Source of the DNA: Bradyrhizobium sp.
GTDB taxonomy: Bacteria > Pseudomonadota > Alphaproteobacteria > Rhizobiales > Xanthobacteraceae
Length of the DNA stretch: 49,503 bases
Assembly: GCF_030697065.1 (NCBI RefSeq)
Contig: NZ_JAUYQU010000171.1
Location: 1-49,503, forward strand
Direction: 5' to 3'
Shown here: positions 17,301 to 24,704 of the stretch, in pieces
Numbering within the stretch: position 1 is the first letter of the stretch
Layout of the letters: each line of letters opens with the position of its first letter
The notes under the pieces: generated by a model
Database searches by the model: none
What the model was told of the DNA's origin: nothing
The model's input: only the letters and a program-made list of their open reading frames with translations
Made by a program: the position numbers and the translations under genes

Positions 17301-17557
17301 ACGGCGCGGACCCGGCGCAGCGAGCCGCGCACCGCCTTGTCGAAGCGCTTCTCGTCGCTGAGTTCGTCGATCAGATCGTGGCCGGCGACGATCACCAGCG
17401 GCGCGCCCATCATGTCGAGCCAGAAGATCGGCCCGAGCTCCCTGGTCATCCGCACCAGATGCTGCACCGGCGCATTGGCGTCCAGCGACAGCATGTTGCC
17501 GACCACCGGCTTCTTCGGCGGATGCGGAATCGGATCCAGTTTGTTGATCGACGCCAT
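14318..17557 (-). CDS. Self-sufficient cytochrome P450-NADPH reductase fusion (CYP102 family)
   Basis: A 1079-residue natural fusion of a P450 to a diflavin reductase, like P450 BM3 (1049 residues). P450 part: I-helix AGHETTS (271-277), EALR (330-333), heme loop PFGNGQRACIG with Cys412. An Ala/Pro-rich linker (about 462-497) leads to the FMN domain (LVLYGSNLGTAEELA, about 501-515), then FAD and NADPH domains (RYYSISSSP; GPGTGLAPFRGF; FFGCRHPDQDFLY). Residue Phe92 matches Phe87 of BM3, but positions matching the carboxylate-binding Arg47 and Tyr51 are Ala52 and Ile56, so substrate choice probably differs from BM3. The ATG at 17555-17557 is preferred; the open frame upstream falls in a repeat. 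Confidence 0.95.
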   Translation of the reverse strand: MASINKLDPIPHPPKKPVVGNMLSLDANAPVQHLVRMTRELGPIFWLDMMGAPLVIVAGHDLIDELSDEKRFDKAVRGSLRRVRAVGGDGLFTADTTEPNWSKAHNILLTPFGNRAMQSYHPSMVDIAEQLVKKWERLNGDEEIDVVHDMTALTLDTIGLCGFDYRFNSFYRRDYHPFVESLVRSLETIMMTRGIPLESLWLQKRRRDLAADVAFMNRMVDEIVAERRKNAEAAEGKKDMLGAMMTGVDRVTGEQLDDVNIRYQINTFLIAGHETTSGLLSCTIYALLKHPEVLKKAYEEVDRVLGPDTDARPTYQQVTQLTYITQILKEALRLWPPAPAYGISPLQDETIGGKYHLRKNTFITVLVMALHRDPSVWGPNPDAFDPENFSREAEAARPVNAWKPFGNGQRACIGRGFAMHEAALAIGMILQRFKLLDVHRYQMVLKETLTIKPDGFKIKVRPRTDTERGAFAGRAATTAAASAGAAAPPARTRPAHNTPLLVLYGSNLGTAEELATRVADLAEVNGFATKLAPLDDFVGKLPEEGGVLIFCASYNGAAPDNATRFVKWLGGDLPKDAFSKVRYAVFGCGNSDWAATYQSVPRLIDEQLAAHGARGVYARGEGDARSDLDGQFESWLARAAPQAMKEFGVDSSFSRSADDEPLYRIEPVAPTAVNAAVALGGVAPMKVLVNTELQNKTGATASDRSTRHIEVELPPGMTYRVGDHLSVVPRNDPSLVDAVARRFGFLPGDQIRLQVAEGRRAQLPVGDIVSVGRLLSEFVELQQVATRKQIQIMSEHTRCPVTRPKLLAYVGDDAAADERYRTDILTRRKSVFDLLEEHPACELPFHAYLEMLSLLAPRYYSISSSPSVDASRCSVTVAVVEGPAGSGRGVYKGICSNYLASRRAGDTIQATVRETKAGFRLPDDASVPIIMIGPGTGLAPFRGFLQEREARKARGASLGPAMLFFGCRHPDQDFLYADELKACAAAGIGELHTAFSRAEGPKTYVQHLVAAQKERVWSLIEQGAIVYVCGDGSRMEPDVKAALVAIHRERTGADAAAGLRWIDEMGTGNRYVLDVWAGG

Positions 17558-17610
17558 CGTGATGGTTTCCCCTGCCTTCGGTCTCTGTTCAACACTGTCA
17601 ACTATCGGTT

Positions 17611-17692
17611 CGTCATTCCGGGCTGGTCCGCAGGACCAGACCCGGAATCTCGGGATTCCGGGTTCGATGCTTCGCATCGCCCCGGAATGACG
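17611..17692. repeat. Palindromic intergenic repeat, family C
   Basis: Ends CGTCATTCCGGG and CCCGGAATGACG are perfect inverted copies, with inner stems around GGTCCGCAGGACC and CGATGCTTCGCATCG. It sits between the epoxide-hydrolase-like gene and the CYP102 gene, 54 bases upstream of the P450 start, and may shape the leader or end of the upstream transcript. Confidence 0.85.
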
Positions 17693-17732
17693 AATCGAGG
17701 TCGCAATGACGACTCACGCCCCGTCGAGGTCT

Positions 17733-18728
17733 CTACCCGAACCGCTTCCTGCGCCATTCGATCAGCTTGGCGCTGACCTCGTCCGGCTTTTCCTGCTGTG
17801 TCCAGTGGCCGCTGTCGCGAACCAGGTATTTCTCGAGGTCGGGCACGATCTTCTCCATGCCGTCGGCGGCCGATGGCGGCAGTACCGCGTCGTTCTCGGC
17901 CATGATCATCAGCGCCGGCACGCGGACGGTATGGTCCAGTCCCTCGGAGCGCTGCCAGTTGCGGGAGAAATTGCGGTACCAGTTGATGCCGCCGGTGAAT
18001 CCGGTCCTGGTGAACGCATCGACGAACACCTGTTTTTCCTCGCTGGACAGGATCGGCGTGCGCGGGTCGAACTTGGCGTCATAGGCGGCGATCATCTGGG
18101 GAAAAGCCAGATTGGTCTTTGCCGATGCGCCGACGCCCGCGGTCGCGGGAGCAGCCGGCGCGTCGTCCTTGCGCGGCAGCGGCTTGCGCATGAAGGCGTC
18201 GAACGTCTGCTCGACCCGGCTGCCGAAGATCCGGTCCGGCTCGCGCGCGGGATCCTGAAACTGCACGATATACATGCTGTCGCCGAACCGTTGACGGAAC
18301 AGCTCGATCGGATCGATCGGCAGGCGATCGTAATGTGGCGTATTGACGCCGACCACGCCGGCGACGCGGTCGATATGACGCAGCGGCATCTGCCAGACGA
18401 TGAAGCCGCCCCAGTCGTGGCCGACAAAGATCGCCTTGTCGATCTCGAGGTGGTCGAGCAGGCCGACCAGATCGCCGGTGAGGTGCTCCATGTCGTAGGC
18501 CTCGACCGGCTCGGGCCGGTCGGTGGCGCCATAGCCGCGCTGATCGGGCGCGATCACCCGGATGCCGGCCGCGCTCAGCGCCTTGATCTGGTGGCGCCAG
18601 GAAAACGCCATCTCCGGCCAGCCGTGGCAAAGCACGAGCGGCGGCGCGTCGGTCTTCGGGCCGGCTTCGTAATACCCCATGCGAATGCCGTTGGTCTGGG
18701 CGAACTGCAGGGGCGGCATTTCCATCAT
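17733..18728 (-). CDS. Epoxide hydrolase-like alpha/beta hydrolase
   Basis: A 331-residue alpha/beta hydrolase of the epoxide hydrolase/haloalkane dehalogenase type. It has HGWPE (35-39), the HGxP oxyanion motif of epoxide hydrolases, the nucleophile elbow GHDWGG with Asp105 instead of Ser, a lid Tyr in WYRNFSRNW as likely ring-opening acid, MAENDAVLP for the acid, and DSGHWTQQEKP for the His. An Ala-rich insertion lies near residues 190-205. Two adjacent ATGs at 18723-18728 are possible starts; the upstream one is given. It is co-directional with the CYP102 gene just downstream, so hydrolysis of a P450-made epoxide is possible, though a 175-base gap with a repeat separates them. Confidence 0.88.
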   Translation of the reverse strand: MMEMPPLQFAQTNGIRMGYYEAGPKTDAPPLVLCHGWPEMAFSWRHQIKALSAAGIRVIAPDQRGYGATDRPEPVEAYDMEHLTGDLVGLLDHLEIDKAIFVGHDWGGFIVWQMPLRHIDRVAGVVGVNTPHYDRLPIDPIELFRQRFGDSMYIVQFQDPAREPDRIFGSRVEQTFDAFMRKPLPRKDDAPAAPATAGVGASAKTNLAFPQMIAAYDAKFDPRTPILSSEEKQVFVDAFTRTGFTGGINWYRNFSRNWQRSEGLDHTVRVPALMIMAENDAVLPPSAADGMEKIVPDLEKYLVRDSGHWTQQEKPDEVSAKLIEWRRKRFG

Positions 18729-18766
18729 CACTGGTGTCTCACTCTGATCGTCACCGTTGCCCGGCT

Positions 18767-20314
18767 TCAGCTCGCCGCGCTCTTGAGGTCGGCCGGTGGC
18801 GCAAAGGCGGCTTCGAGCGCGGCGAATTCGACCGGCAGCATGTCGCACAGAATCTGGACATGGGGAATGATGTTGGCGCCGGCGATGAACCCGAAATCCA
18901 GCTGGTCGCGGTAGCTCTGCACGGTGATGTTGAGCGCCAGCCCGTGGGTCGAGATCGACACCGGGAAGATGTGCAGCAATTCCGCGCCGGCCGCGTAGAG
19001 CGTCTGGCGCGGCCCCGGCACGTTGGACACCGTGATGTTCGCAGCCGGCGGCAGCACGTCCGACAGGTTGGAGCGGCTGTACAGAAGCGCCATGATCTGC
19101 ACCAGGATCGGCGCGCCGAGCATCGAGACGTTGGAGACCTGCGGCATCAGGGCGCGCAGCGGATGCGACATCTCCTTCGACTTGGTGGATTGCGCGATGA
19201 TCGCCTCCAGCCGCGCCTTGGGATCCTCGATATTGGTGGCGATCGAGCAGATCATGCCGAACACCTGGTTGTTGGCGTCGGTGTTGCCCTCCTCACGCAG
19301 CGAGATCGGCACCGCGGCCGTCATCGATTTGGTCGGCAGCGCGCCCTGCTGCAACAGATACCGCCGCACCACGCCCGATGACAGCGCCAGCACCACGTCG
19401 TTGAGCTTGCCGCCGGATTGTTTGGCCAGCGCCTTGGCCCGGCTCAGCGAGATCGAAACGCCGGCAAAGCTGCGCTCCGACGAGATCGCCTTGTTCAGGA
19501 TGGTCGACGGCGACACCATGCTGGCGATGCTGTCGCGCGCCTTCGGATCGGAAATCTTGCCGACAACGTCGGAGACGCTTTTCAGCATGGTGGGAATGCC
19601 GCTGGCAAATTTCACCGCGCTCTCGATCTGGAACATGGCGTTGTCGAACAGGATCGAGCCGAGATCGCTCTTGCCCGAGCGCGGCAGGTCGATGCTCTTC
19701 GGCGCGGCGGAGCCGTCGAACGGCTGGCGCCACAGCGCCTGGTAGGAATCGATCAGGTTGGCGGCGATGTCGCGCGGCTCCTGGCCGGCTTTGGCCCGCG
19801 CGGTCGGCGGCTCGATCGTCCTCGGGATCGGCGTCACGTCGTAGATCATGCTGGTCAGCGCCGCTCCGGCGCCGCCGTCGATGCAGGCGTGATGCATCTT
19901 GGAATAAAGCCCGATCTCGTTGTCCTTCATGCCTTCGAAGACGTAGAACTCCCAGAGCGGACGGGCGCGGTTGAGCAGCTTGGCATGCATCCAGCCGACC
20001 AGGCGCTCCAGCGTGGCGCGGTCGTGAGGCGCCGGCAGGCTGCCGCGGAAGATATGGCGGTCGATATCGAACTGGTCGTCCTCGACCCAGGAGGGATGAT
20101 CGATATCGAGCGGCGCTTTCTCCAGGCGGGCCTTCAGGATCGGCGCGACGTGCAGCCGCGAGGCGATCATCGCCTTGAAGTCCTCGAAGAAGTCGCCCTT
20201 GTAGTCGTCGGGCAGGCGGAAGATTGCCATGCTCCCGACATGCATCGGCATTTCAGGCGTTTCCAGATAGAGAAACGACGCGTCCATCGACGACAGTTTC
20301 TTGGCGTCACTCAT
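18767..20314 (-). CDS. Wax ester synthase/diacylglycerol acyltransferase (WS/DGAT)
   Basis: WS/DGAT enzymes esterify fatty alcohols or diacylglycerol with acyl-CoA to make storage wax esters or triacylglycerol. The 515-residue product has the active-site motif HHACIDG (141-147, HHxxxDG), the N-terminal LSSMDASFLYLETP typical of the family, and the conserved ITVSNVPGP segment in the C-terminal domain. The ATG at 20312-20314 follows GGGAGGGAACGG; codons further upstream lie in the next gene. It follows the alpha/beta hydrolase at 20397-21194 by 82 bases and probably shares its transcript, suggesting synthesis and turnover of a neutral lipid in one operon. Confidence 0.93.
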   Translation of the reverse strand: MSDAKKLSSMDASFLYLETPEMPMHVGSMAIFRLPDDYKGDFFEDFKAMIASRLHVAPILKARLEKAPLDIDHPSWVEDDQFDIDRHIFRGSLPAPHDRATLERLVGWMHAKLLNRARPLWEFYVFEGMKDNEIGLYSKMHHACIDGGAGAALTSMIYDVTPIPRTIEPPTARAKAGQEPRDIAANLIDSYQALWRQPFDGSAAPKSIDLPRSGKSDLGSILFDNAMFQIESAVKFASGIPTMLKSVSDVVGKISDPKARDSIASMVSPSTILNKAISSERSFAGVSISLSRAKALAKQSGGKLNDVVLALSSGVVRRYLLQQGALPTKSMTAAVPISLREEGNTDANNQVFGMICSIATNIEDPKARLEAIIAQSTKSKEMSHPLRALMPQVSNVSMLGAPILVQIMALLYSRSNLSDVLPPAANITVSNVPGPRQTLYAAGAELLHIFPVSISTHGLALNITVQSYRDQLDFGFIAGANIIPHVQILCDMLPVEFAALEAAFAPPADLKSAAS

Positions 20315-20396
20315 GTCCGTTCCCTCCCGCGGATCGCGCGGCGCCTTTGCCGGCGCTTCCTGGTCTTTCAGACCGCCCCTGTTGCCGGGACATTGG

Positions 20397-21194
20397 TCAG
20401 GATTGTGCATTCTCCGGAGGCGCATATGCAATGGCAAACGGCCCCGACCGGTCAAATTGCCTGAATTCGCCCTCGGGCTGGGCCAGGCGATCGGCGACCG
20501 CCCACAGGGCGGCCGGGTTGACGCCCAGCCCGACATGGCTGGCGAAGTGAACCTCGATGTTCTCGGCGGTATCGGAGGGACGCAGCAGGCAGGTGCGCCA
20601 GTTCACGATGCCGTCGGTGCGCGAATAGATCGACGTGGCCGGCACCGGCAGATCGCCGGCGATCGCGGCGCGAAGCTCCGGATTGTCGTCGGCACCTTCG
20701 CCCGACAGCAACTCATAGAGTCGCGTGGCGTTGGTGGCCTTGACGTCGCCGGCGAACGGACTTCCCAATGTCACGACACAGCGCACCATGTCAGGCGCCT
20801 GCAGCGCCAGATCGCGCGCATAGACACCGCCCAGACTCCACCCGACGATACTGACCTTGCGGCCGGTGGCGGCATGAATTTCGGCCAGGCGGTCGCGCAG
20901 CGCGAGGCGAAGCCGCGCCACGCCGCCGGTGTTGCGGCCCATTTTCCACGCGTAGCTGTCGTAGCCGAGCTCCCGGAGATATCGGCGCATCGGCGCCATC
21001 GACAGGTCGCTGGCGAGGAAGCCCGGCAGCATCAGCACCGGATGGCCGTCGCCCCTCGGCGCGCGCATCAGCAGCGGCGACAGCAGCAGGCTGCAGTTGA
21101 ACTCGAATATCCCTCTCGCTTCGGCCAGCAGCAGGCCGAGACCGGGCGGACGAAGCCGGTCCGGTGGCGGCGCATCGCCGCGCTCGATCGCCAC
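20397..21194 (-). CDS. Alpha/beta hydrolase (esterase/lipase-like), paralogue 2
   Basis: A 265-residue hydrolase closely related to the one at 4447-5220: both contain RGDGHPVL, GWSLGG, LGSPFAG, KATNA, SRTDGI and a C-terminal ADRLAQ segment in the same order. The nucleophile is Ser120. It starts with GTG (21192-21194), one base after the stop of the DUF6489 gene, so coupling is likely, and it precedes the WS/DGAT gene on the same strand. The GTG is preferred because no ATG lies between it and the family core. Ester hydrolysis is inferred; the substrate is unknown. Confidence 0.87.
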   Translation of the reverse strand: MAIERGDAPPPDRLRPPGLGLLLAEARGIFEFNCSLLLSPLLMRAPRGDGHPVLMLPGFLASDLSMAPMRRYLRELGYDSYAWKMGRNTGGVARLRLALRDRLAEIHAATGRKVSIVGWSLGGVYARDLALQAPDMVRCVVTLGSPFAGDVKATNATRLYELLSGEGADDNPELRAAIAGDLPVPATSIYSRTDGIVNWRTCLLRPSDTAENIEVHFASHVGLGVNPAALWAVADRLAQPEGEFRQFDRSGPFAIAYAPPENAQS

Positions 21195-21195
21195 G

Positions 21196-21450
21196 TTACT
21201 TCTTGTCGGCGGGGCGCGATCCGCCGAGACCCGCCATGGTCACGAACATGTCGCCGAACCGCTCGGCGATTTTCGGATCGAAGGTGAACCAGCTCTGCAT
21301 CAGCGCTTCCGGCGAAACCTTTTCGATATTGGCCAGCATCTGCTGCTGAAGCTTGTCCATGACCGCCGTTTGCATCGGCTGCACATCCGGAAGCCCGAAG
21401 AACTGCCGGGCTTCGAGCGGCGTGCAATCTATTTCGACGTTAACCTTCAT
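21196..21450 (-). CDS. DUF6489 family small protein
   Basis: An 84-residue protein beginning MKVNVEIDCTPLEARQFFG, then LPDVQPMQTAVMDKLQQQML and a helical remainder. This matches the small DUF6489 family found in alphaproteobacteria; function unknown. The start at 21448-21450 is chosen because the family begins at this MKVNVEID sequence; 46 open codons upstream look non-coding. It is the first gene of a likely three-gene operon with the alpha/beta hydrolase and WS/DGAT. The amphipathic helical content would suit surface or granule association, which is speculation. Confidence 0.78.
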   Translation of the reverse strand: MKVNVEIDCTPLEARQFFGLPDVQPMQTAVMDKLQQQMLANIEKVSPEALMQSWFTFDPKIAERFGDMFVTMAGLGGSRPADKK

Positions 21451-21565
21451 GTCGGCTCCTGACCGCTGTTCGACAGCTTGGCACAGTATCGCCGCGACAG
21501 GCGGCGCGACGCAAGCGGGCTGACCGGACCGGACGAAGTCCGATGGCCTCATTCGGCCGGTATGG

Positions 21566-22822
21566 TCAACCGAAACGCTCGACGGCAAAGGGCGCGGGAT
21601 CGGCGAACGGCGTCTCGCCGGTCATCATCTCCGCCAGCAGGCGGCCGGTCGCGGGGCCGAGCGTCAGGCCGTGGTGGTGGTGGCCGAAATCGAACCAAAG
21701 CCCGGCATGGCGCGGCGCCCGCCCGATCACCGGCAGCATGTCGGGCAGGCACGGCCGCGCGCCCTTCCAGGGCTTGGCGTCGATCGCTTCTCCCAGCGGA
21801 AACAACTGGTGCGCCCGCGGCAGCGCCCGCTGCAACTGGATCGGGGTGGGCGGCGCATCGCGGCGGGAAAACTCGACGCCGGTAGCGAGCCGAATGCCCC
21901 GGTTCATCGGCGCCAGTACATAGCCGTTGTCGGCGTCGAGCACGGGACGATGCAGCACGGCATTGCCGCGCGCCGAAAGATGGATATGGTAACCGCGCTT
22001 GAAGTTGAGCGGGATCCCGTAGCCGAGGCGGCCGAATACCAGATCCGACCACGGCCCGAGCGCCACGACGGCCTCCCGTGCAGTCACCTTCCCGGCCGGT
22101 GTCGCGACCTGCCATCGCCCGCCGGGCTCCTGCTCCAGGGTCTGCGCATCCGCGACCATGAAGCGTCCCCCCTTGCGGTGGAACAGCGCAGCATAGGCTT
22201 TGGCCAGCCCGCCCGGATCGAGCACGAAGCCGGGTTCGGTAAAATGGATCGCGCCGGCGAATTCGCCGCTGAGGTGGGGCTCGCGCTCGATGATCGCCTT
22301 GCTGTCGAGGATATCGCCTTCGACGCCATACTGTCTCGCCCGCTCGAAATCGCGCAGCGCGTTGGCGAGCGTTGCCTGATCGCGGTACATCTTGATCCAG
22401 CCGCACCGCCGCAACAGTTCCTGCGCCCCGGCTTCAGCCATCAGTATCTCGTGCTCGACCAGGCTGCGGCGTATCAGCGGCATCACCGCCAGCGCGCCGG
22501 CAAGCGCCCGGTCCGGCGCGGAGGCGAGATAGTATCGCACCAGCCATGGCAGCAAACTCGGCAGATCGGCGAAGCTGTAGCGCACCTGCGGCGCCCGGTT
22601 CAGGGCGTGGCGGAGGATCTGGCCGAAATCCCGCGGAAACATGTAGGGGAACACCGACGCGCATTCGATCATCCCCGCATTGCCGAAGCTGGTTTCCTCC
22701 CCGGCCAGTTCGTGCCTGTCGACCAGAATGACGTCGCGCCCCCGCTGCTGCAGGTGCAGGGCAGCGCCGACGCCGACCATGCCCGCACCCAGCACGAGAA
22801 CGTCGGCCTTGAATTCCGCCAT
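21566..22822 (-). CDS. D-amino-acid dehydrogenase-like FAD oxidoreductase (DadA family)
   Basis: A 418-residue flavoprotein of the DAO/DadA type, which removes the amino group from D-amino acids to give 2-oxo acids. The FAD-binding dinucleotide motif is VLGAGMVGVGAALHLQQRG (about residues 10-28), followed by VDRHELAGEETSFGNAGMIE, where the SFGNAG signature is characteristic of DadA. A second FAD contact lies in the C-terminal DFGHHHHGLTLGPATGRL. The ATG at 22820-22822 gives normal length. It is divergent from the peptide ABC importer across 191 bases, so the two may share control; D-amino acids released from imported peptides could be its substrate, which is inference. Confidence 0.88.
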   Translation of the reverse strand: MAEFKADVLVLGAGMVGVGAALHLQQRGRDVILVDRHELAGEETSFGNAGMIECASVFPYMFPRDFGQILRHALNRAPQVRYSFADLPSLLPWLVRYYLASAPDRALAGALAVMPLIRRSLVEHEILMAEAGAQELLRRCGWIKMYRDQATLANALRDFERARQYGVEGDILDSKAIIEREPHLSGEFAGAIHFTEPGFVLDPGGLAKAYAALFHRKGGRFMVADAQTLEQEPGGRWQVATPAGKVTAREAVVALGPWSDLVFGRLGYGIPLNFKRGYHIHLSARGNAVLHRPVLDADNGYVLAPMNRGIRLATGVEFSRRDAPPTPIQLQRALPRAHQLFPLGEAIDAKPWKGARPCLPDMLPVIGRAPRHAGLWFDFGHHHHGLTLGPATGRLLAEMMTGETPFADPAPFAVERFG

Positions 22823-23013
22823 CACGGCACTCCCGTTGGATGTACTTCCTGTCCCGCTTAGCGTGAAGCTGGCGATTGAGGTAGTGGCGCGCAAACCGGT
22901 CTGATCAGGGGAAATCGCGCTTGCGCGGCGGCCAAACTCTGGCGACAATGGATCAACCATGGCTGCGATGCATGCAGCAGTGAACAGCGCGCCACAGCGG
23001 AGAATCCTGGCAC

Positions 23014-24609
23014 ATGTCGGTACGTCATACCTTGTTCGCAGCGACCACCTTGTCGATCGTCGCGTTGGCGATGGCCCCGGCATCGGCCCAGACCCTGCGT
23101 TATGCCAACCAGGGCGACCTCAAATCGCTCGACCCCTATACCCTCAACGAAAGCACCACCCACGCCCATATCGGGCAGGTCTACGAAGGGCTGATCGCGC
23201 GCGACAAGGACCTGAAGATCATTCCCGGCCTTGCCGAACGCTGGGAGACGCCGGAGCCGACACGCTGGCGCTTTCACCTGCGCAAGAACGTCAAGTTCCA
23301 GAACGGCAACCCCTTCACCGCCGACGACGTGGTGTTCTCGGCCGACCGCGTCAGGGCCGCCGGCTCCAACCTGCAGACCCGCATTGCCAAGGATGCGAAG
23401 GTCGTCAAGGTCGACGACCACACCGTGGATTTCATCCTGACCTCGCCAAATCCCATTCTGAATTCGCAATGGGATACCTGGTACATCATGGACAAGGAGT
23501 GGGCCGAGGCGAACAATGCGGCAGCCCCGACGCCGGCCGCCGCGACCTCGCCGAGCTTTGCCTCGCTCAACGCCAATGGCACCGGCGCCTTCACCGTCGA
23601 GAGCCACCAGCCCGGCGTCAAGACCGTGTTCAAGGCGAATCCGAACTGGTGGCGCAAGCCCGAGCATAATCTGAAGGAGATCGTTTTCACGCCGATCGGC
23701 TCCGACGCCACGCGCGTGGCGGCCTTGCTGTCGGGCGAAGTCGACGTCATCGAGCCGGTTCCGACCCAGGATATCGCGCGCCTCGACTCCAGCCCGAATG
23801 CCCAGGTGCTGAAAGGCCCCGAGCTGCGCACCATCTTCCTCGGCATGGACCAGGTCCGCGACGAACTGCTGTATTCGAACATCAAGGGCAAGAATCCGTT
23901 CAAGGACATCAAGGTGCGCGAGGCGTTCTTCAAGGCGGTGGATGTCGAACTGATCAAGACCCGCGTGATGCGCGGCCTCTCGACGCCGTCGGCGCTGATG
24001 ATCGCGCCGCAGTTGTTCCCGCTCTCCAAGGACTTTACCCGCCCGAAATTCGATCCCGAGGGCGCCAAGAAGCTGCTGACCGAGGCCGGCTATCCCGACG
24101 GCTTCGAAGTCACGATGGATTGCCCGAACGACCGCTATGTCAACGACGCCGCGATCTGCCAGGCGGTGGTCGGCATGCTGGCGCGCATCGGCGTCAAGGT
24201 GAACCTGCTGGCGCAGCCCAAGGCGCAGTATTTCGCCAAGGTGCTGAAGCCCGGCGGCTACCAGACGTCGTTCTATCTTTTGGGCTGGACGCCCGGCACC
24301 TCGGACGCGCACAACGTGCTGCACGACATCATGGGATGCCGTGACGATCCCAAATCCAACCGCGGCGAGGCCAATCTCGGCGGCTACTGCAACAAGCAGA
24401 TGGACGCCATCACCGACAAGGTGCTGCTGGAGACGGATACCGCCAAGCGCGATCTGATGATCAAGGAAGCGTTCGAGATCGCCGCCAAGGATTTCGGCTA
24501 TATCCCCTTGCATCAGCAGGCGCTGGCATGGGGAGTATCGAAGAAGGTGAAACTGACCCAGCGTGCCGACAATCAGGTTCTGCTGTATTGGGCGACCAAA
24601 CAGGACTAG
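23014..24609 (+). CDS. ABC transporter substrate-binding protein, family 5 (peptide type)
   Basis: The periplasmic binding protein of an oligopeptide/dipeptide/glutathione-type importer. The 531-residue product starts with a signal peptide (basic MSVRHT, hydrophobic core, cleavage probably after ASAQ near residue 26), then the SBP_bac_5 pattern: SLDPYTLNE, YEGLIARDKDLKIIPGLAERW, FHLRKNVKFQNGNPFTADDVVFS. It lacks a lipobox Cys, as expected for a soluble periplasmic protein. It heads an operon with two permeases, two ATPases and a gamma-glutamyltransferase. A strong hairpin just after its stop may set its excess over the membrane parts. Confidence 0.93.
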   Translation: MSVRHTLFAATTLSIVALAMAPASAQTLRYANQGDLKSLDPYTLNESTTHAHIGQVYEGLIARDKDLKIIPGLAERWETPEPTRWRFHLRKNVKFQNGNPFTADDVVFSADRVRAAGSNLQTRIAKDAKVVKVDDHTVDFILTSPNPILNSQWDTWYIMDKEWAEANNAAAPTPAAATSPSFASLNANGTGAFTVESHQPGVKTVFKANPNWWRKPEHNLKEIVFTPIGSDATRVAALLSGEVDVIEPVPTQDIARLDSSPNAQVLKGPELRTIFLGMDQVRDELLYSNIKGKNPFKDIKVREAFFKAVDVELIKTRVMRGLSTPSALMIAPQLFPLSKDFTRPKFDPEGAKKLLTEAGYPDGFEVTMDCPNDRYVNDAAICQAVVGMLARIGVKVNLLAQPKAQYFAKVLKPGGYQTSFYLLGWTPGTSDAHNVLHDIMGCRDDPKSNRGEANLGGYCNKQMDAITDKVLLETDTAKRDLMIKEAFEIAAKDFGYIPLHQQALAWGVSKKVKLTQRADNQVLLYWATKQD

Positions 24610-24625
24610 ACGGTTACGAGGTAAT

Positions 24626-24654
24626 GGTCCCGGTGGCTTCCCGCTCCCGGGACC
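24626..24654 (+). promoter_or_regulatory. Hairpin between binding-protein gene and permease genes
   Basis: GGTCCCGG (24626-24633) pairs with CCGGGACC (24647-24654), an 8-bp GC-rich stem starting 17 bases after the binding-protein stop. There is only a weak T run after it (TTCCATTTC). Such hairpins often stabilise the upstream message or cause partial termination, giving more binding protein than permease; that role is inferred. Confidence 0.6.
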
Positions 24655-24704
24655 TTCCATTTCGGGCCGACGCCCGTCCGCCACACGCCAGGTGAAAGGA
24701 TCAC

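Noticed and set aside
15020..17776. A 918-codon open frame on the plus strand
   Set aside because: It is antisense to the CYP102-like P450 and has low-complexity composition rich in Arg, Ala and Gly.
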